From Clostridium_AD sp050717545 (lineage in GTDB: Bacteria > Bacillota > Clostridia > Clostridiales > Clostridiaceae): 64,000 nt of DNA. The stretch covers positions 1-64,000 of the forward strand of contig NZ_JBOITN010000041.1 of the NCBI RefSeq assembly GCF_050717545.1. The letters run 5' to 3'. The translations under genes and the position numbers were made by a program. Every line of letters starts with the position of its first letter. Position 1 is the stretch's first letter. The notes under the pieces were generated by a model that did no database searches, had not been told where the DNA came from, and saw only the letters and a list, made by a program, of their open reading frames with translations. Of the stretch, positions 27,645 to 37,991 are shown one piece after another.

Positions 27645-28926
27645 ATTTAAAAATGAGAGGTTTTAGTCCGAGTTCGATTTTACCATCAATAACTTCTATA
27701 TTACTATCGTCTATTAAGTTCTTATAGTTTCCATCCTTAATATCCAAGCAATAATCTCCAGACTTTCTTTCAACATTAAATATTCCAATAAGTTCTTCTT
27801 GATTCAACTCATATCTAGCCTCAATTACGCCTATTTTTCTAGAACTCATAATTTCATAATATCCATACGCAAAAATATCATCTTTCTTTATATAAATAAG
27901 TTTTTTTATAAACTGTGCATATTCTTTATCCTTATCCCAGTTTACTAAATCCCTGTCAAAAAGATTTGGGATGTTATTATCCTTTGCTTCCTGACCAGCA
28001 TATATAAGCGCCGTGCCTTTTTCGAAAAACATAAATGCAGTCCAATTCTTCAAATCAGTATCTTCTTTTAAATATGAAGTTATTCTTTGGGTGTCATGAT
28101 TTTCTAAAAATCTAAGCTTTACATAATTACTTGCATATATATATTCCTGATGACGTTTTAGTTCTAGCAAATATTCTAACTCTCTTTCTCCATTAAGATA
28201 TTGTGCAAAGAACTTATAAGTATCGTAATCATAAGTAATATCAAAAGCCTTAAATACTTCACTATCAGAATGAGCTAGTATGTTCTTTTTTCTTAGCTCT
28301 TTCATAAAATATGGGTCAATGCTTTCTGCAAGCCAAATAACGTCTTCCTTTATACTTAAAATCTCTTTTCTAGCCCTTATCCAAAATTCTATAGGAATTA
28401 AAGGGGCAACATCGCACCTAAAGCCATCTACGCCAAGAGAAATCCAATATTTTAGAGCATCTATTTGATAATCCCATAAATTTTTGTTATCGTAATCTAA
28501 ATCAATTATATCTGTCCAATCCCCTACTTTACCACCAATAGACCCATTCTCTTTTCTGTAAAAATACTCAGGATGAGTTTCAAAGAGTTCTGACTTATGC
28601 GAAGTGTGATTATAAACAACATCAATAATGACCTTCATACCTCTTTTATGTGTTTCTTTAATAAGTTCTTCAAACTCTTCTAGTGTTCCGTACTCTGGAT
28701 TAACTTTTCTATAATCTTCAATAGAATAAGGACATCCCAAACTTCCCTTTTTATTAACTTGTCCAATTGGATGTATTGGTAATAGCCAAATTATATCAAC
28801 GCCTAAATCAGCTATCCTATCTAAATCCTTTGTTACCCCTTGGAAATTACCATCTTCAGTGTGATTGCGTACAAAAACAGAATATATTGTGCTATTTCTT
28901 AACTTTAGATTTGTATCCTTTGCCAT
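27640..28926 (-). CDS. GH13 family alpha-amylase-type glycoside hydrolase
   Basis: A 428-residue enzyme without signal peptide, so cytoplasmic. Conserved regions: DVVYNHT (region I), GVDGFRCDVA with the nucleophile Asp (II), WLAESI with the acid/base Glu (III), LENHDTQR (IV). Small C-terminal beta domain. It probably hydrolyses or rearranges short alpha-glucans taken up by the ABC system upstream. ATG at 28926 sits nine bases after AAAGGAG. Specificity cannot be read from the motifs. Confidence 0.9.
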   Translation of the reverse strand: MAKDTNLKLRNSTIYSVFVRNHTEDGNFQGVTKDLDRIADLGVDIIWLLPIHPIGQVNKKGSLGCPYSIEDYRKVNPEYGTLEEFEELIKETHKRGMKVIIDVVYNHTSHKSELFETHPEYFYRKENGSIGGKVGDWTDIIDLDYDNKNLWDYQIDALKYWISLGVDGFRCDVAPLIPIEFWIRARKEILSIKEDVIWLAESIDPYFMKELRKKNILAHSDSEVFKAFDITYDYDTYKFFAQYLNGERELEYLLELKRHQEYIYASNYVKLRFLENHDTQRITSYLKEDTDLKNWTAFMFFEKGTALIYAGQEAKDNNIPNLFDRDLVNWDKDKEYAQFIKKLIYIKKDDIFAYGYYEIMSSRKIGVIEARYELNQEELIGIFNVERKSGDYCLDIKDGNYKNLIDDSNIEVIDGKIELGLKPLIFKL

Positions 28927-29000
28927 ATTAAGCAACTCCTTTAAATATCTATTTTAGGGCTAACTCTACTATTTTTTTTTCAAGAAAAATTTAGTTAGTT

Positions 29001-30740
29001 TTATAGTTTTATTATTACACCTGATTTTGCTGGGATTTCAATTGTAACCATTCCTCTAACTGGAATATGTGTTTTATTTTCTATTAAATCTAAACAGATT
29101 CTATTTACTTTTATATTTATAGATTCAGATTTATCTCCATTATTAATATAACCTTCTATAGTTTCATCCTTTAATTTTCTTCTAAAACCATAAATATTAT
29201 CTTGTCCATCAACTAGAACCGTGACAAAATTGCCTTGAGTAAAGACCTTATTAGCTTTCCTTATGGAAATTAACTTCTTATAGTATTGCTTTAATGTTTT
29301 ATTTTGTTTATCAACATTCCAAACCATTCCTCTTCGGCAATCAGGATCATCTGCCCCAGTCATGCCTATTTCATCTCCGTAGTAGATCATTGGTATTCCT
29401 GTGAACGTAAGTTGTATAAAAGCTGCTAGCTTTAATCTGTCTACATCTTCCTTTGCAACATTTAAGAAACGAGCAGTATCGTGACTACCTATCAAGTTCC
29501 ACAATACGTTATGAGCTGGAATCTTATACATTCCTCTTATGGATTCTATTCGTTCTCCAAATTCTTTAGCATTAATTTTATTAAAAGCAACAAAATCTTT
29601 TACTGCACTAGTAAATACATAATTCATTACTGAATCAAACTCATCACCTTGAAGCCAAGAGCTTGATTCATACCAAACTTCTCCTACTATTAATACATCA
29701 GGTTTAACATTTTTAACTGCTTGTCTGAATTCTCTCCAAAAATGATGATCTACTTCATCGGCTACATCTAAGCGCCAGCCATCAATATCTGCTTCCCTAA
29801 TCCAATATGTGGCAACATCTATAAGATATTTTTTTGTTGCCTCGTTATTAGTCATGAGTTTTGGCATATAACCACCATAAGCAAAAGTGCCATAATCAGG
29901 AACGTTTTTTATTTCTACTGGAAATTTTCTAATATCAAACCAATCCTTATACACAGATTTTTCGCCATTTTCCCGTACATCTACAAATGGTAAAAACTCA
30001 ACGCCTGAGTGATTAAATACAGCATCCAAGATTACTCTTATATTTCTCTTGTGAGCACTATTAACAAGTTCTTTTAAAGTTTCCAAAGTTCCAAACTGAG
30101 GATCTATTTCAAAGTAATCAAAGGTGTTGTACTTATGATTTGATCCTGCAGTAAAAATAGGAGTCATATAAATAGTATTTACTCCTAAGTCTTCAATATA
30201 ATCCAATTTATCAATTATACCACTTAAATCTCCTCCTAGCATAATCTCACGATCAACTTTAGAATTCCATGGCTTTACATTTTGCGGATCAATAGTCTTA
30301 TCGCCATTGTAGAATCTATCTGGAAATATCTGATATACTATTGATTCATTTGCCCACTGCGGTACAATAAAAATATCTTTTTCTGACATTACTGGGAAAT
30401 TAAAAAATTCTGACCCCTCATCAGGCTTATCAGTGGAAAATAGATAATTCCCATAATATAATCTTTCCTTATCATCTACTAGTTCAAAATAATAATTAAC
30501 ACTTATATAATCATGTTCAATTATCCCCTCAAAATAGTCAAACAAATTGTCACTTGCTACCTTACTCATTTTAGCTGTATTAGTTTCTTTACTTGTAGAA
30601 TACTTATATTTATCTAAGTATATTAAATTTATATCCTTTATGTCATTTTTTTTAGTTCTTATCTTAATAAGTAAATCCCTATTTGATAATGGATAAGCAT
30701 AATCCGAATAAACCTTGTGATAAATCGCTTGTTTTAACAT
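29001..30740 (-). CDS. Neopullulanase/cyclomaltodextrinase-type GH13 enzyme
   Basis: A 579-residue intracellular enzyme with an N-terminal CBM34-like beta domain (about 1-115, starting MLKQAIYHKVYSDYAYPL) and a GH13_20-like catalytic barrel: DAVFNHSG, GWRLDVADEV (nucleophile), IVGEVWYESS (acid/base), LIGSHDTARF. Such enzymes cut cyclodextrins, pullulan or maltooligosaccharides. I chose ATG 30740 because GAGAGGAAG precedes it. A hairpin separates it from the binding-protein gene upstream, so its level may be set by read-through. Confidence 0.92.
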   Translation of the reverse strand: MLKQAIYHKVYSDYAYPLSNRDLLIKIRTKKNDIKDINLIYLDKYKYSTSKETNTAKMSKVASDNLFDYFEGIIEHDYISVNYYFELVDDKERLYYGNYLFSTDKPDEGSEFFNFPVMSEKDIFIVPQWANESIVYQIFPDRFYNGDKTIDPQNVKPWNSKVDREIMLGGDLSGIIDKLDYIEDLGVNTIYMTPIFTAGSNHKYNTFDYFEIDPQFGTLETLKELVNSAHKRNIRVILDAVFNHSGVEFLPFVDVRENGEKSVYKDWFDIRKFPVEIKNVPDYGTFAYGGYMPKLMTNNEATKKYLIDVATYWIREADIDGWRLDVADEVDHHFWREFRQAVKNVKPDVLIVGEVWYESSSWLQGDEFDSVMNYVFTSAVKDFVAFNKINAKEFGERIESIRGMYKIPAHNVLWNLIGSHDTARFLNVAKEDVDRLKLAAFIQLTFTGIPMIYYGDEIGMTGADDPDCRRGMVWNVDKQNKTLKQYYKKLISIRKANKVFTQGNFVTVLVDGQDNIYGFRRKLKDETIEGYINNGDKSESINIKVNRICLDLIENKTHIPVRGMVTIEIPAKSGVIIKL

Positions 30741-30789
30741 AAAATCTTCCTCTCTTTTTGCCCTTCTAACGTTCTTAAGTGATATAAAA

Positions 30790-30832
30790 TATATGAGCTG
30801 GAATTGTGTAAACAATAATTCCAGCTCATATA
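30790..30832 (-). terminator. Intercistronic hairpin between binding protein and neopullulanase genes
   Basis: A perfect 16-bp stem (TATATGAGCTGGAATT and complement) around a short loop, without a strong T run on the minus strand. It could attenuate read-through or protect the upstream mRNA end. Confidence 0.75.
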
Positions 30833-30852
30833 ATTTGAAAATATTCAGGATA

Positions 30853-32565
30853 TTATTTTGCTATGTCTGCGATTTCAGTCAAAATTTTGTCTCCGCCTTG
30901 ATCATTCCATTTTTTAGCGAAATCATCAAATGTACTGATTGGAGCTACTCCCATAATAATTTTCGAAAAAGTTTCTTTCTCCATCTTTTGTAGATTAGCC
31001 CATTTAGATGACATTGTATCTGTTTGACCATAATATAAACTATATACTTCTTTAATATTTTTTTCAGTAGTGAGTGGTTTGTCTCCAACCATAATCGATA
31101 CGAGTCTAGGAAGATTGTTCTTTACAAGCTCCGACTTTAGATCCCAATTGTTAATAGAATAATCATCAAGTGGTTCTTTTTTAAGTTTCTTGATTGCTTC
31201 CATATCACCTTTTAGAAGTTTGTGAGTGCTAAAATCAACATCTTCGATTTTAGTTTCACCCTTCATGTATTTATCAATAATATTATAAGATGACTCAAGC
31301 TCATCTACATTGTCAAATACAGAGAAGAGCGGATATGAACCTCCAGTACCAGAATCTTTACTAAGACCAGATTCTATCCATTTACTTTCGTCCCTTAGAA
31401 GCAGATTAATAATTTTTACAGCAGCTTCAGGATATTTATAATCTTTGTTTACAACTAAAAATGCAGTAGCAGGAGCTGCCATGTGTGCATAATAATTACC
31501 ATCCTCAGCTACTGGTGATGCATATGCCTGCCAATCTGGAGCAGGGGTCTTAGTATAAGCATCACTTAGAGTATATCCAGTCCACCAAGGGCCAAAGAAA
31601 ATACCTGTTTTGTTATCAAGAACTGGTTGTAAGCTATCATCACGCATAAACATTTCTTTATCAATCAGACCACTTTTATACATATCAGCTATTTCTTGTA
31701 ATGCTTGTTTTGTTTCAGGTTGTGTAGAACCGTATACAACTTTCCCACTATCATCTTTTAACCAATACCCTGGGAATGATTGTTTAGCACTGAAAATAGG
31801 ATCTAGTCCAAACTGATTGCCATCTGTAGCTGTAAGGTTATTAGTTTTTGCTGGTCCAGCTATTCCTATTGTATCTTTTTTACCATTACCATCTGGATCC
31901 TTCTCTACAAAAGCTTTGGCAACCTTTTGCAAATCTTCAAGAGTCTTAGGTACTTCAAGTCCTACTTTAGTTAGCCAATCTTTACGAACCCACATTTCAT
32001 TAAACCCGTTTGCTTTGGGATTAGTTGCAGGAATAGCCATAACTTTACTATCTACTTCCACTAACTTTTTAATAGTATCTCCGCCGCTCTTATAAAAGTT
32101 CTTTAGCAAATCACTACCAGAGTTATTAAGTGCACTAGTCATATCTGCAACCTGTCCAAATTTAACCATAGATTTAAAAGGTGTCATTCCTACAATAGCC
32201 GCATCTGGAATATTGTTTGCAGCAATTGCTAAACTAAGTTTCTGGTCAAAGTCACCTGGAGCTGAAACCCAATCAAATTTTACGTCAATATTAAATTGCT
32301 TTTTGATTTCATCAATATAGCCATTTTTTTCAATAGATTCACCCGCGTCAAACTTTACGTTGGGATCCAAACTTCGAACAAGATGAATTGTAACCGGCTC
32401 AGTATACCTTCCAAAAGGATCAAGTTCTGCTTTACTGCTACTACTAGCTGTAGCTGTAGCTGGAGTAGTCGCAGCACCTTTTGGTGTTTTTTGGGCACAA
32501 CCTGATGAAATGGTAATGAGCATAGTAACCGTCATAATTAAAGATAACATTTTTGTTGATTTCAT
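30853..32565 (-). CDS. ABC transporter solute-binding lipoprotein (CUT1-type)
   Basis: Extracytoplasmic binding protein of 570 residues, resembling the large LplA/YtcQ-type binders. Signal peptide 1-22 with lipobox ISSGC (Cys23). A Thr/Ala/Ser linker leads to the binding lobes, with a DPDGNGKKDT segment like a calcium-binding DxDxNG loop near the expected position. ATG 32565 lies after GAAGGGGG. Downstream of two permease genes and upstream of two GH13 enzymes, so the ligand is probably a gluco-oligosaccharide; this is inference from context. The ATPase gene is not here and is likely a shared MsmK-type subunit. Confidence 0.9.
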   Translation of the reverse strand: MKSTKMLSLIMTVTMLITISSGCAQKTPKGAATTPATATASSSSKAELDPFGRYTEPVTIHLVRSLDPNVKFDAGESIEKNGYIDEIKKQFNIDVKFDWVSAPGDFDQKLSLAIAANNIPDAAIVGMTPFKSMVKFGQVADMTSALNNSGSDLLKNFYKSGGDTIKKLVEVDSKVMAIPATNPKANGFNEMWVRKDWLTKVGLEVPKTLEDLQKVAKAFVEKDPDGNGKKDTIGIAGPAKTNNLTATDGNQFGLDPIFSAKQSFPGYWLKDDSGKVVYGSTQPETKQALQEIADMYKSGLIDKEMFMRDDSLQPVLDNKTGIFFGPWWTGYTLSDAYTKTPAPDWQAYASPVAEDGNYYAHMAAPATAFLVVNKDYKYPEAAVKIINLLLRDESKWIESGLSKDSGTGGSYPLFSVFDNVDELESSYNIIDKYMKGETKIEDVDFSTHKLLKGDMEAIKKLKKEPLDDYSINNWDLKSELVKNNLPRLVSIMVGDKPLTTEKNIKEVYSLYYGQTDTMSSKWANLQKMEKETFSKIIMGVAPISTFDDFAKKWNDQGGDKILTEIADIAK

Positions 32566-32690
32566 GAATTTTCCCCCTTCATTATTAGACAATTTGTTGA
32601 ATAGGAATGTAAATCCTACTTATTAAAAATTTGTTTATATTTCAATTACTTTCTAGAAGCAATTAAAACTTCAATTAGTTATTCTACGAT

Positions 32691-33575
32691 TTACTCTTTT
32701 ACAGCTCCCAGAGTAATACCAGTTATAAAGTATCTCTGCAGGAATGGGTAAATCATAAGAACAGGAACCATAGCAATGAATATTTTAGCTGCATTTAAGG
32801 ATTTATTATTAAGTTGCGTTGTAAGCTTTATCTGCTCAGTGTTCATAGAAGATAAGTCTAAACTTACAACTAACTGTTGTATATAAGTTTGTAGTGGATA
32901 GCTTGACTGCTTATTGCTCAGTACCAACCCCTGAAAGAATTCATTCCAATGTCCTACGATTGTAAATAGCGTAACTGTTGCAATTACAGGACCTGAAAGT
33001 GGCATATAAATTTGAATGAAAGTACGCCATGGACCAGCCCCATCTACATATGCCGCTTCTTCCATAGATTGAGATATATTTCTAAAAAAGTTTATAACTA
33101 AGATTACATTAAATACTGGAAGGCTGCCCGCAAGCACTAGTCCCCATATTGAATCCATTAAACCATAACTACGCATTGTGAGATACCAAGGTATCGTACC
33201 ACCATTAAAAAGCATACAGAATATTAATACCCACATGTAAGCATTACGATGAGGTAACTGCTTAGATGTCTTTGACAAAGGGTATGCCATTAGTAATGTT
33301 GCTCCTACTCCTACTATTGTCCCCAGAAAAACTCTTTTTATTGATGTCCAAAATGACAAGAAAAATGCTGGTTCAGCAATTATTTTAGTATAAGAGAGTA
33401 AATTGAAACCTACAGGCCAGAAAGCAACTGTACCCGCATTTACCGCCGCCTTTCCGCTGACGGATATCATAAGTATGTACCAAATAGGTACCAGGCACAA
33501 AAGTGTAATTAAAACTAACAGTACTAAGTTTGCAACATTAAATATCTTAGCACCTAAAGAATTATTTTCAATCAA
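32691..33575 (-). CDS. ABC sugar permease (LplC/YtcP-type)
   Basis: Inner-membrane permease of 294 residues with six helices. The ATPase-contact EAA loop reads MEEAAYVDGAGPWRTFIQIY. C-terminal RYFITGITLGAVKE is the usual end of this CUT1 group. Starts 15 bases after the partner permease gene; the binding-protein gene follows about 125 bases downstream. Confidence 0.92.
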   Translation of the reverse strand: MIENNSLGAKIFNVANLVLLVLITLLCLVPIWYILMISVSGKAAVNAGTVAFWPVGFNLLSYTKIIAEPAFFLSFWTSIKRVFLGTIVGVGATLLMAYPLSKTSKQLPHRNAYMWVLIFCMLFNGGTIPWYLTMRSYGLMDSIWGLVLAGSLPVFNVILVINFFRNISQSMEEAAYVDGAGPWRTFIQIYMPLSGPVIATVTLFTIVGHWNEFFQGLVLSNKQSSYPLQTYIQQLVVSLDLSSMNTEQIKLTTQLNNKSLNAAKIFIAMVPVLMIYPFLQRYFITGITLGAVKE

Positions 33576-33590
33576 AACAATCCACCCCCA

Positions 33591-34481
33591 TTAAAATATT
33601 TTATATCCAGTATATTTATCTGCCATTACATAACTGAAAATTATAAGAACAAAACTTACAACTGATTTTAAAAGACCAACTGCAGTAGCAAGACTAAATT
33701 GTAAGTTTACAAGGCCGGCACGATATACCCAAGTATCAATAATATCTCCTGTAGAATAAACTAACGGATTATACAAATTAAATATCTGATCAAATCCAGC
33801 GTTAAGAATACTTCCAAGAGAAAGAATTCCAAGAAGTACAATAGTTACTCTAATACCTGGAAGAGTAACATGTAAAAGCCTGCTTAGACGCCCAGCTCCA
33901 TCAATTGCTGCTGCTTCATGAAGTGATGGGTTAATTCCTGTTAAAGCCGCAAGATAGATAACCGCATTATATCCGAAACCTTTCCAGACATCTGTACCTA
34001 CAACCAACTGTCTAAACAAATCAGGACGTCCAAAGAATAATATTGGATCAACACCGAATATACCGAGAAATCCATTAACGGGACCACTTGCACTAAATAT
34101 ATTAAGGACTATACTTGCAAGAATAACCCAAGATAAAAAGTAAGGCAAATATACTATTGTCTGTATAGGTCTTACCAGTTTTTTAAATGTAAGCTCATTA
34201 AGTAATAAAGCAAAAATTAATGGTATAAAAAGGTTTCCAATTAATTTAAATAGAGCAATGATAACTGTATTCATAAATACCTGTCTCACATCATCCATTT
34301 TAAACATGTAACTAAAATTCTCAAGCCCTATCCAACTGGACTTAAAAATCCCCATAACTGGATTAAAATCTTGAAATGCCATAATGATACCAAACATTGG
34401 AACAATACTAAATAAAATTAACCAAATATAACCAGGTGCCATCATTATCCAATAGTGCTTTATAAATTTTTTATTATACAT
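33591..34481 (-). CDS. ABC sugar permease (LplB-type)
   Basis: Partner permease of 296 residues, first gene of the uptake operon. The EAA loop is LHEAAAIDGAGRLSRLLHVT. Begins MYNKKFIKHYWIMMAPGYIW and ends YVMADKYTGYKIF, both typical of the LplB group. A cre-like site lies about 190 bases upstream of its start. Confidence 0.92.
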   Translation of the reverse strand: MYNKKFIKHYWIMMAPGYIWLILFSIVPMFGIIMAFQDFNPVMGIFKSSWIGLENFSYMFKMDDVRQVFMNTVIIALFKLIGNLFIPLIFALLLNELTFKKLVRPIQTIVYLPYFLSWVILASIVLNIFSASGPVNGFLGIFGVDPILFFGRPDLFRQLVVGTDVWKGFGYNAVIYLAALTGINPSLHEAAAIDGAGRLSRLLHVTLPGIRVTIVLLGILSLGSILNAGFDQIFNLYNPLVYSTGDIIDTWVYRAGLVNLQFSLATAVGLLKSVVSFVLIIFSYVMADKYTGYKIF

Positions 34482-34670
34482 CTTAACAAAATCACCCCTT
34501 CCATGCTAATTGTTTCTAGGAAATAATAAAAATTTCTTGTTATCAAATTTAATATAAGTTGTCGAATTAAATCATTTTGAAATATTTTCATAATGCCTAA
34601 ATTTGTAAGTATAACTCAATAAATTGTAACATCTATCAATTGCCATTGGATAAACTGTGATATTTAACAA

Positions 34671-34685
34671 TGTTTTCGTTTACAA
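34671..34685 (-). promoter_or_regulatory. CcpA cre-like site upstream of the sugar ABC operon
   Basis: TTGTAAACGAAAACA on the minus strand fits every position of the cre consensus WTGNAANCGNWNNCW. It lies upstream of the permease-binding protein operon, close to a weak TTTGGT/TTAAAT promoter pair, so glucose repression through CcpA-HPr is likely. The rest of 34482-34867 is AT-rich without a gene. Confidence 0.75.
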
Positions 34686-34867
34686 CCAAAGTATAACATA
34701 GAATATAATTCATCATATATAGATAGATGTTCTTGAATAACTACCTTTTTGTGATAAAATTTAATATAATGTTAACATTTTATATTAAAGTAGCACAAAT
34801 GTTTTTAATTTACAGAACATTGAACACGTTTACACGACTTTTGTTATAATATTAATTTTATAGGCAA

Positions 34868-34921
34868 TAAAAAACTGTGAGAAGATTATGTTTTTACACA
34901 TTCCTTCACACAGTTTTTTTA
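34868..34921. terminator. Terminator after the AraC-type response regulator
   Basis: AAAAAACTGTG and CACAGTTTTTT form a stem extended by AGAAG/CTTCA, with T7 at the right end and, for the minus-strand transcript, the complementary T run at the left end. Bidirectional form. Confidence 0.8.
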
Positions 34922-34927
34922 TCATTT

Positions 34928-36010
34928 CTATGTTAGTCTGCTATGTTGTTTTCTATATTCACCAGGTGTCATTCCCGTAAGTTCTGAGAATACCCTTATA
35001 AAATAACTAACGTCCTCATATCCTATATCCAGTGCAATATCTGCAAGGTTAACATCTTTTATAACTAATAAAGTTTTAGCTTTCCTAATGCGCTCCCTGC
35101 GCACAAACTCCTTAAACGCCATTCCAGTATATTTTTTAAAATTGATAGAAAAGTAGCTACGACTTAGATTTATGCTACTTGCAATTTCCTCCGCCTGAAG
35201 TTGGGCCCCCAAATTCTCATCTATATAAACTACTACCTTCATTATAGAAAGTGGCATCTTATCAAGATTAGCTTCGCTGGCTGCCACTCTTCTAAGTTCC
35301 TCCCTAAAAGATGTTATCCATTTGAAAAAATCATCAACATTTTTATACTCTGGAACATCTTTATGAACTTTGCTAATATTTTCTTCCGCACGACTAGTTA
35401 AGTGAAGCAAAACCTGCGCTACTCTCCAAATTGAGATATCTATTTTTTTTGTGCTGGCACATAGTTCTTCAAAAAGAACATCGTCATAAAGCCAATGCAT
35501 CTCATTCCATTTTTTTATAAGAGACTGCCACTCTTTTTCTTCAAAATCACGTTTCACCTGGCTTTTTTCTGAATCAGCTTTAGAAATATTTTTTTTATCA
35601 TCATCATTTTCTATATTTTTTTTCAGCATATTCTCTTCAACTTTTTGGCTAATTCGTTTAAGCAGTTTATCACAGTCTGTACTTTCCATCTGTAATTTAG
35701 AAATATAATCTATTGCGCCTATACGAAGAGCAGATTGTACATAATGAAAATCTTCGTGGAATGTCATTACGACGTAAAGAAGCTTTGGATAAAGCTCCTT
35801 ACATTTTTTCATTAAAGATATACCATCGATAACCGGCATATCCAAATCTACAAACAATAAGTCCACTGATGAATGCTCCAAAAATTCAAGCGCTTTTTCA
35901 CCGTTTTGAGCCTCGCCCATAACAATCATATTATATTTTTTCCAAGGCATCATTGAAATAATCCCCTGACGCCCCATACGGTCATCATCTACGACTAATA
36001 CGCTATGCAT
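34928..36010 (-). CDS. AraC-type response regulator (YesN-like)
   Basis: 360 residues: receiver domain 1-118 with the phosphoryl acceptor Asp55 in LLFVDLDMPV, a middle region with Lys-rich linker (about 130-160), and an AraC helix-turn-helix pair at about 255-355 (SINLSRSYFSINFKKYTG and ALDIGYEDVSYFIRVFSELTG). Pairs with the sensor kinase encoded 58 bases upstream and probably activates the adjacent sugar ABC operon, as YesMN-type systems do. Confidence 0.92.
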   Translation of the reverse strand: MHSVLVVDDDRMGRQGIISMMPWKKYNMIVMGEAQNGEKALEFLEHSSVDLLFVDLDMPVIDGISLMKKCKELYPKLLYVVMTFHEDFHYVQSALRIGAIDYISKLQMESTDCDKLLKRISQKVEENMLKKNIENDDDKKNISKADSEKSQVKRDFEEKEWQSLIKKWNEMHWLYDDVLFEELCASTKKIDISIWRVAQVLLHLTSRAEENISKVHKDVPEYKNVDDFFKWITSFREELRRVAASEANLDKMPLSIMKVVVYIDENLGAQLQAEEIASSINLSRSYFSINFKKYTGMAFKEFVRRERIRKAKTLLVIKDVNLADIALDIGYEDVSYFIRVFSELTGMTPGEYRKQHSRLT

Positions 36011-36068
36011 TTTAGTGTCCCCCCATTTTTAAATCTTTCTTATAAAAATTCTACATTGATATAAAGAA

Positions 36069-37832
36069 TTAATTCCGATTTATTGGTAAAAGTAAAGTGA
36101 TTATTGTTCCTTTAGTTAACTCACTCTCTATTGTAATTATCGCTTTATCTCCATAAAATGATTCCAGCATTGACCTCACGTAACGCAATCCAATTCCATT
36201 AGTCTTACTAACATTGCCAGGATTTTTCTTAAAAGGCTCTTGGAGTTTTTCAAGTTCCTCACTTGTAAGACCTTTACCATTATCCTTAATAGTAATGATG
36301 ATACCATTTTGCTTTTGATCGTGAGACACCTTAATCCAGAGACATCCGGGTTCTCCTAGACCGTGACGAATAGCATTTTCTGCAATAGGTTGCACAATCA
36401 TCCGTGCTGTTGGCGTATCCAAATAGTCCCCCTCTTCTACTTCTACTTCTGCCTCAAAGTCATAACGCATCTTTTGTAGTCTAAGATAAGACTGGAGCAT
36501 CTTAATCTCCGTCCGAACTGTAGCCTCTTTATCACTTTTCCCCAGACTGTACGCCAAAATATAATTGAGTTCCATAGTGAAAATCTCAATTTCAGTCTGA
36601 TTATGCATTTTTGCAAGCCAGTGAATTGAATGAAGTGTATTCATCAAAAAATGTGGATTAATCTGGTAATATATTTTTTCTATTTCAAGTTTGTATTTTT
36701 CTTGAGTTACACTTTCTGCATCAATCAAAAGTGTTTGTATTTGTTTTTTCATTGTATTGAACTGATTAAAAAGCTCATCATACTCTATTGCTCCTGTTTG
36801 AACAGAAACCTCATTTAAATCACCCTGACCCAGTTTCTTCATTTCTTTTGAAAATATAGAAAGTGGTGTATAAATTAAACGAGATAAAAGAATAAAAGAA
36901 ACTCCAAACAGCAACATAGCCAAAGCTAATATTCCTATAACATTTCGTACCCATGTGTAAAATTCACTGTTGTAGTCCATAGAAGGCAATAGCAATACGT
37001 TTGCAAACCCTGTATCAGAAGTTAGCCGTACACCTATATACTTACCCGATTTCCCAAAGTAACTACTACCTACCTCTTCTTCATCTTCCATCTGAAAATT
37101 CTTACCTACAGTAAAATCTTCTGAACTAGAATACTGAATCTGCTTGCTAGCATCTAACTGCAAAAGAACATAATTCATCTTTTGAACCTTGGAAATGGTA
37201 TCGATAATATCTTTAGCCTCAAGTCTAGACTCAATATAAATAGTAAGTTCCCTTTCATCCTGAATTTTAATTTTACGAGAAATAGATAAAACTTGCCAAG
37301 TTCCAAGGCCCATAGTATTGGATAGATGCAAGCTATGATAATAAATACTTCCATTTTTCTTCAATATCCTATTTCCTTGGGGTGAAGTGCCTTCATAAGT
37401 AAAGAAGCCATTAAAATATTTCTTCCCACTTAGGGGATCATAATATGTTCTACAAATAATATTGTTGTTAGCAAAGGTAATAGTAACTAACTCATCTGAG
37501 ATTTGTTGTCCAATACTGTATATGTCATATTTAGATTTAGCCTCGAAATAATTTTCTAGCAATGATCCCACCGTTCCCTCAGGGGACATCTGTTGCGAAA
37601 TCTGAATCATATTCATATAATTTTGTTTCATTTTTTCAGTAAGCTGTTCTAAATTTGACACCATTGAAGTCTTCAATTTATTTTTTTCAATTGAATGGAT
37701 AGTCTGATAAGAAACCAAAATCAATAACAATAAACTTACAGTAGTTTCAATAATTACAATAAAAATAAGTCTCTGATGTACAGTCTTAAATTTAAAAAAT
37801 CCAGGTAAAAAACTTATACGATTACATTTCAT
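36069..37832 (-). CDS. Sensor histidine kinase (YesM-like)
   Basis: Membrane kinase of 587 residues. TM1 near 18-40, an extracytoplasmic sensing domain of about 250 residues, TM2 near 295-315, a HAMP segment (SRLIYTPLSIFSKEMKKLGQ), the His_kinase box with IYYQINPHFLMNTLHSIHWL (His acceptor), and an ATPase domain with IAENAIRHGLG and IKDNGKGL. ATG 37832 follows TAGGAG. Likely senses the sugar or its bound binding protein and phosphorylates the AraC-type regulator downstream. Confidence 0.92.
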   Translation of the reverse strand: MKCNRISFLPGFFKFKTVHQRLIFIVIIETTVSLLLLILVSYQTIHSIEKNKLKTSMVSNLEQLTEKMKQNYMNMIQISQQMSPEGTVGSLLENYFEAKSKYDIYSIGQQISDELVTITFANNNIICRTYYDPLSGKKYFNGFFTYEGTSPQGNRILKKNGSIYYHSLHLSNTMGLGTWQVLSISRKIKIQDERELTIYIESRLEAKDIIDTISKVQKMNYVLLQLDASKQIQYSSSEDFTVGKNFQMEDEEEVGSSYFGKSGKYIGVRLTSDTGFANVLLLPSMDYNSEFYTWVRNVIGILALAMLLFGVSFILLSRLIYTPLSIFSKEMKKLGQGDLNEVSVQTGAIEYDELFNQFNTMKKQIQTLLIDAESVTQEKYKLEIEKIYYQINPHFLMNTLHSIHWLAKMHNQTEIEIFTMELNYILAYSLGKSDKEATVRTEIKMLQSYLRLQKMRYDFEAEVEVEEGDYLDTPTARMIVQPIAENAIRHGLGEPGCLWIKVSHDQKQNGIIITIKDNGKGLTSEELEKLQEPFKKNPGNVSKTNGIGLRYVRSMLESFYGDKAIITIESELTKGTIITLLLPINRN

Positions 37833-37953
37833 ACTATCGCTCCTATAAAAACTTGAATAAAATTGCCAGCTAATTAATCCCATAACCTTACATTCATTTT
37901 ATAATTTGATAATAGCACAATTACATATATGGGTCAACTTGAAGATAAAATGA

Positions 37954-37980
37954 AAGAATCTCCATCATATGGAGATTCTT
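37954..37980. terminator. Hairpin after the GntR-ABC operon
   Basis: AAGAATCTCCAT and ATGGAGATTCTT form a 12-bp stem around CAT. On the minus strand it is followed by TCATTTTATC, a weak T run. Confidence 0.65.
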
Positions 37981-37991
37981 CCTCTTACTCA

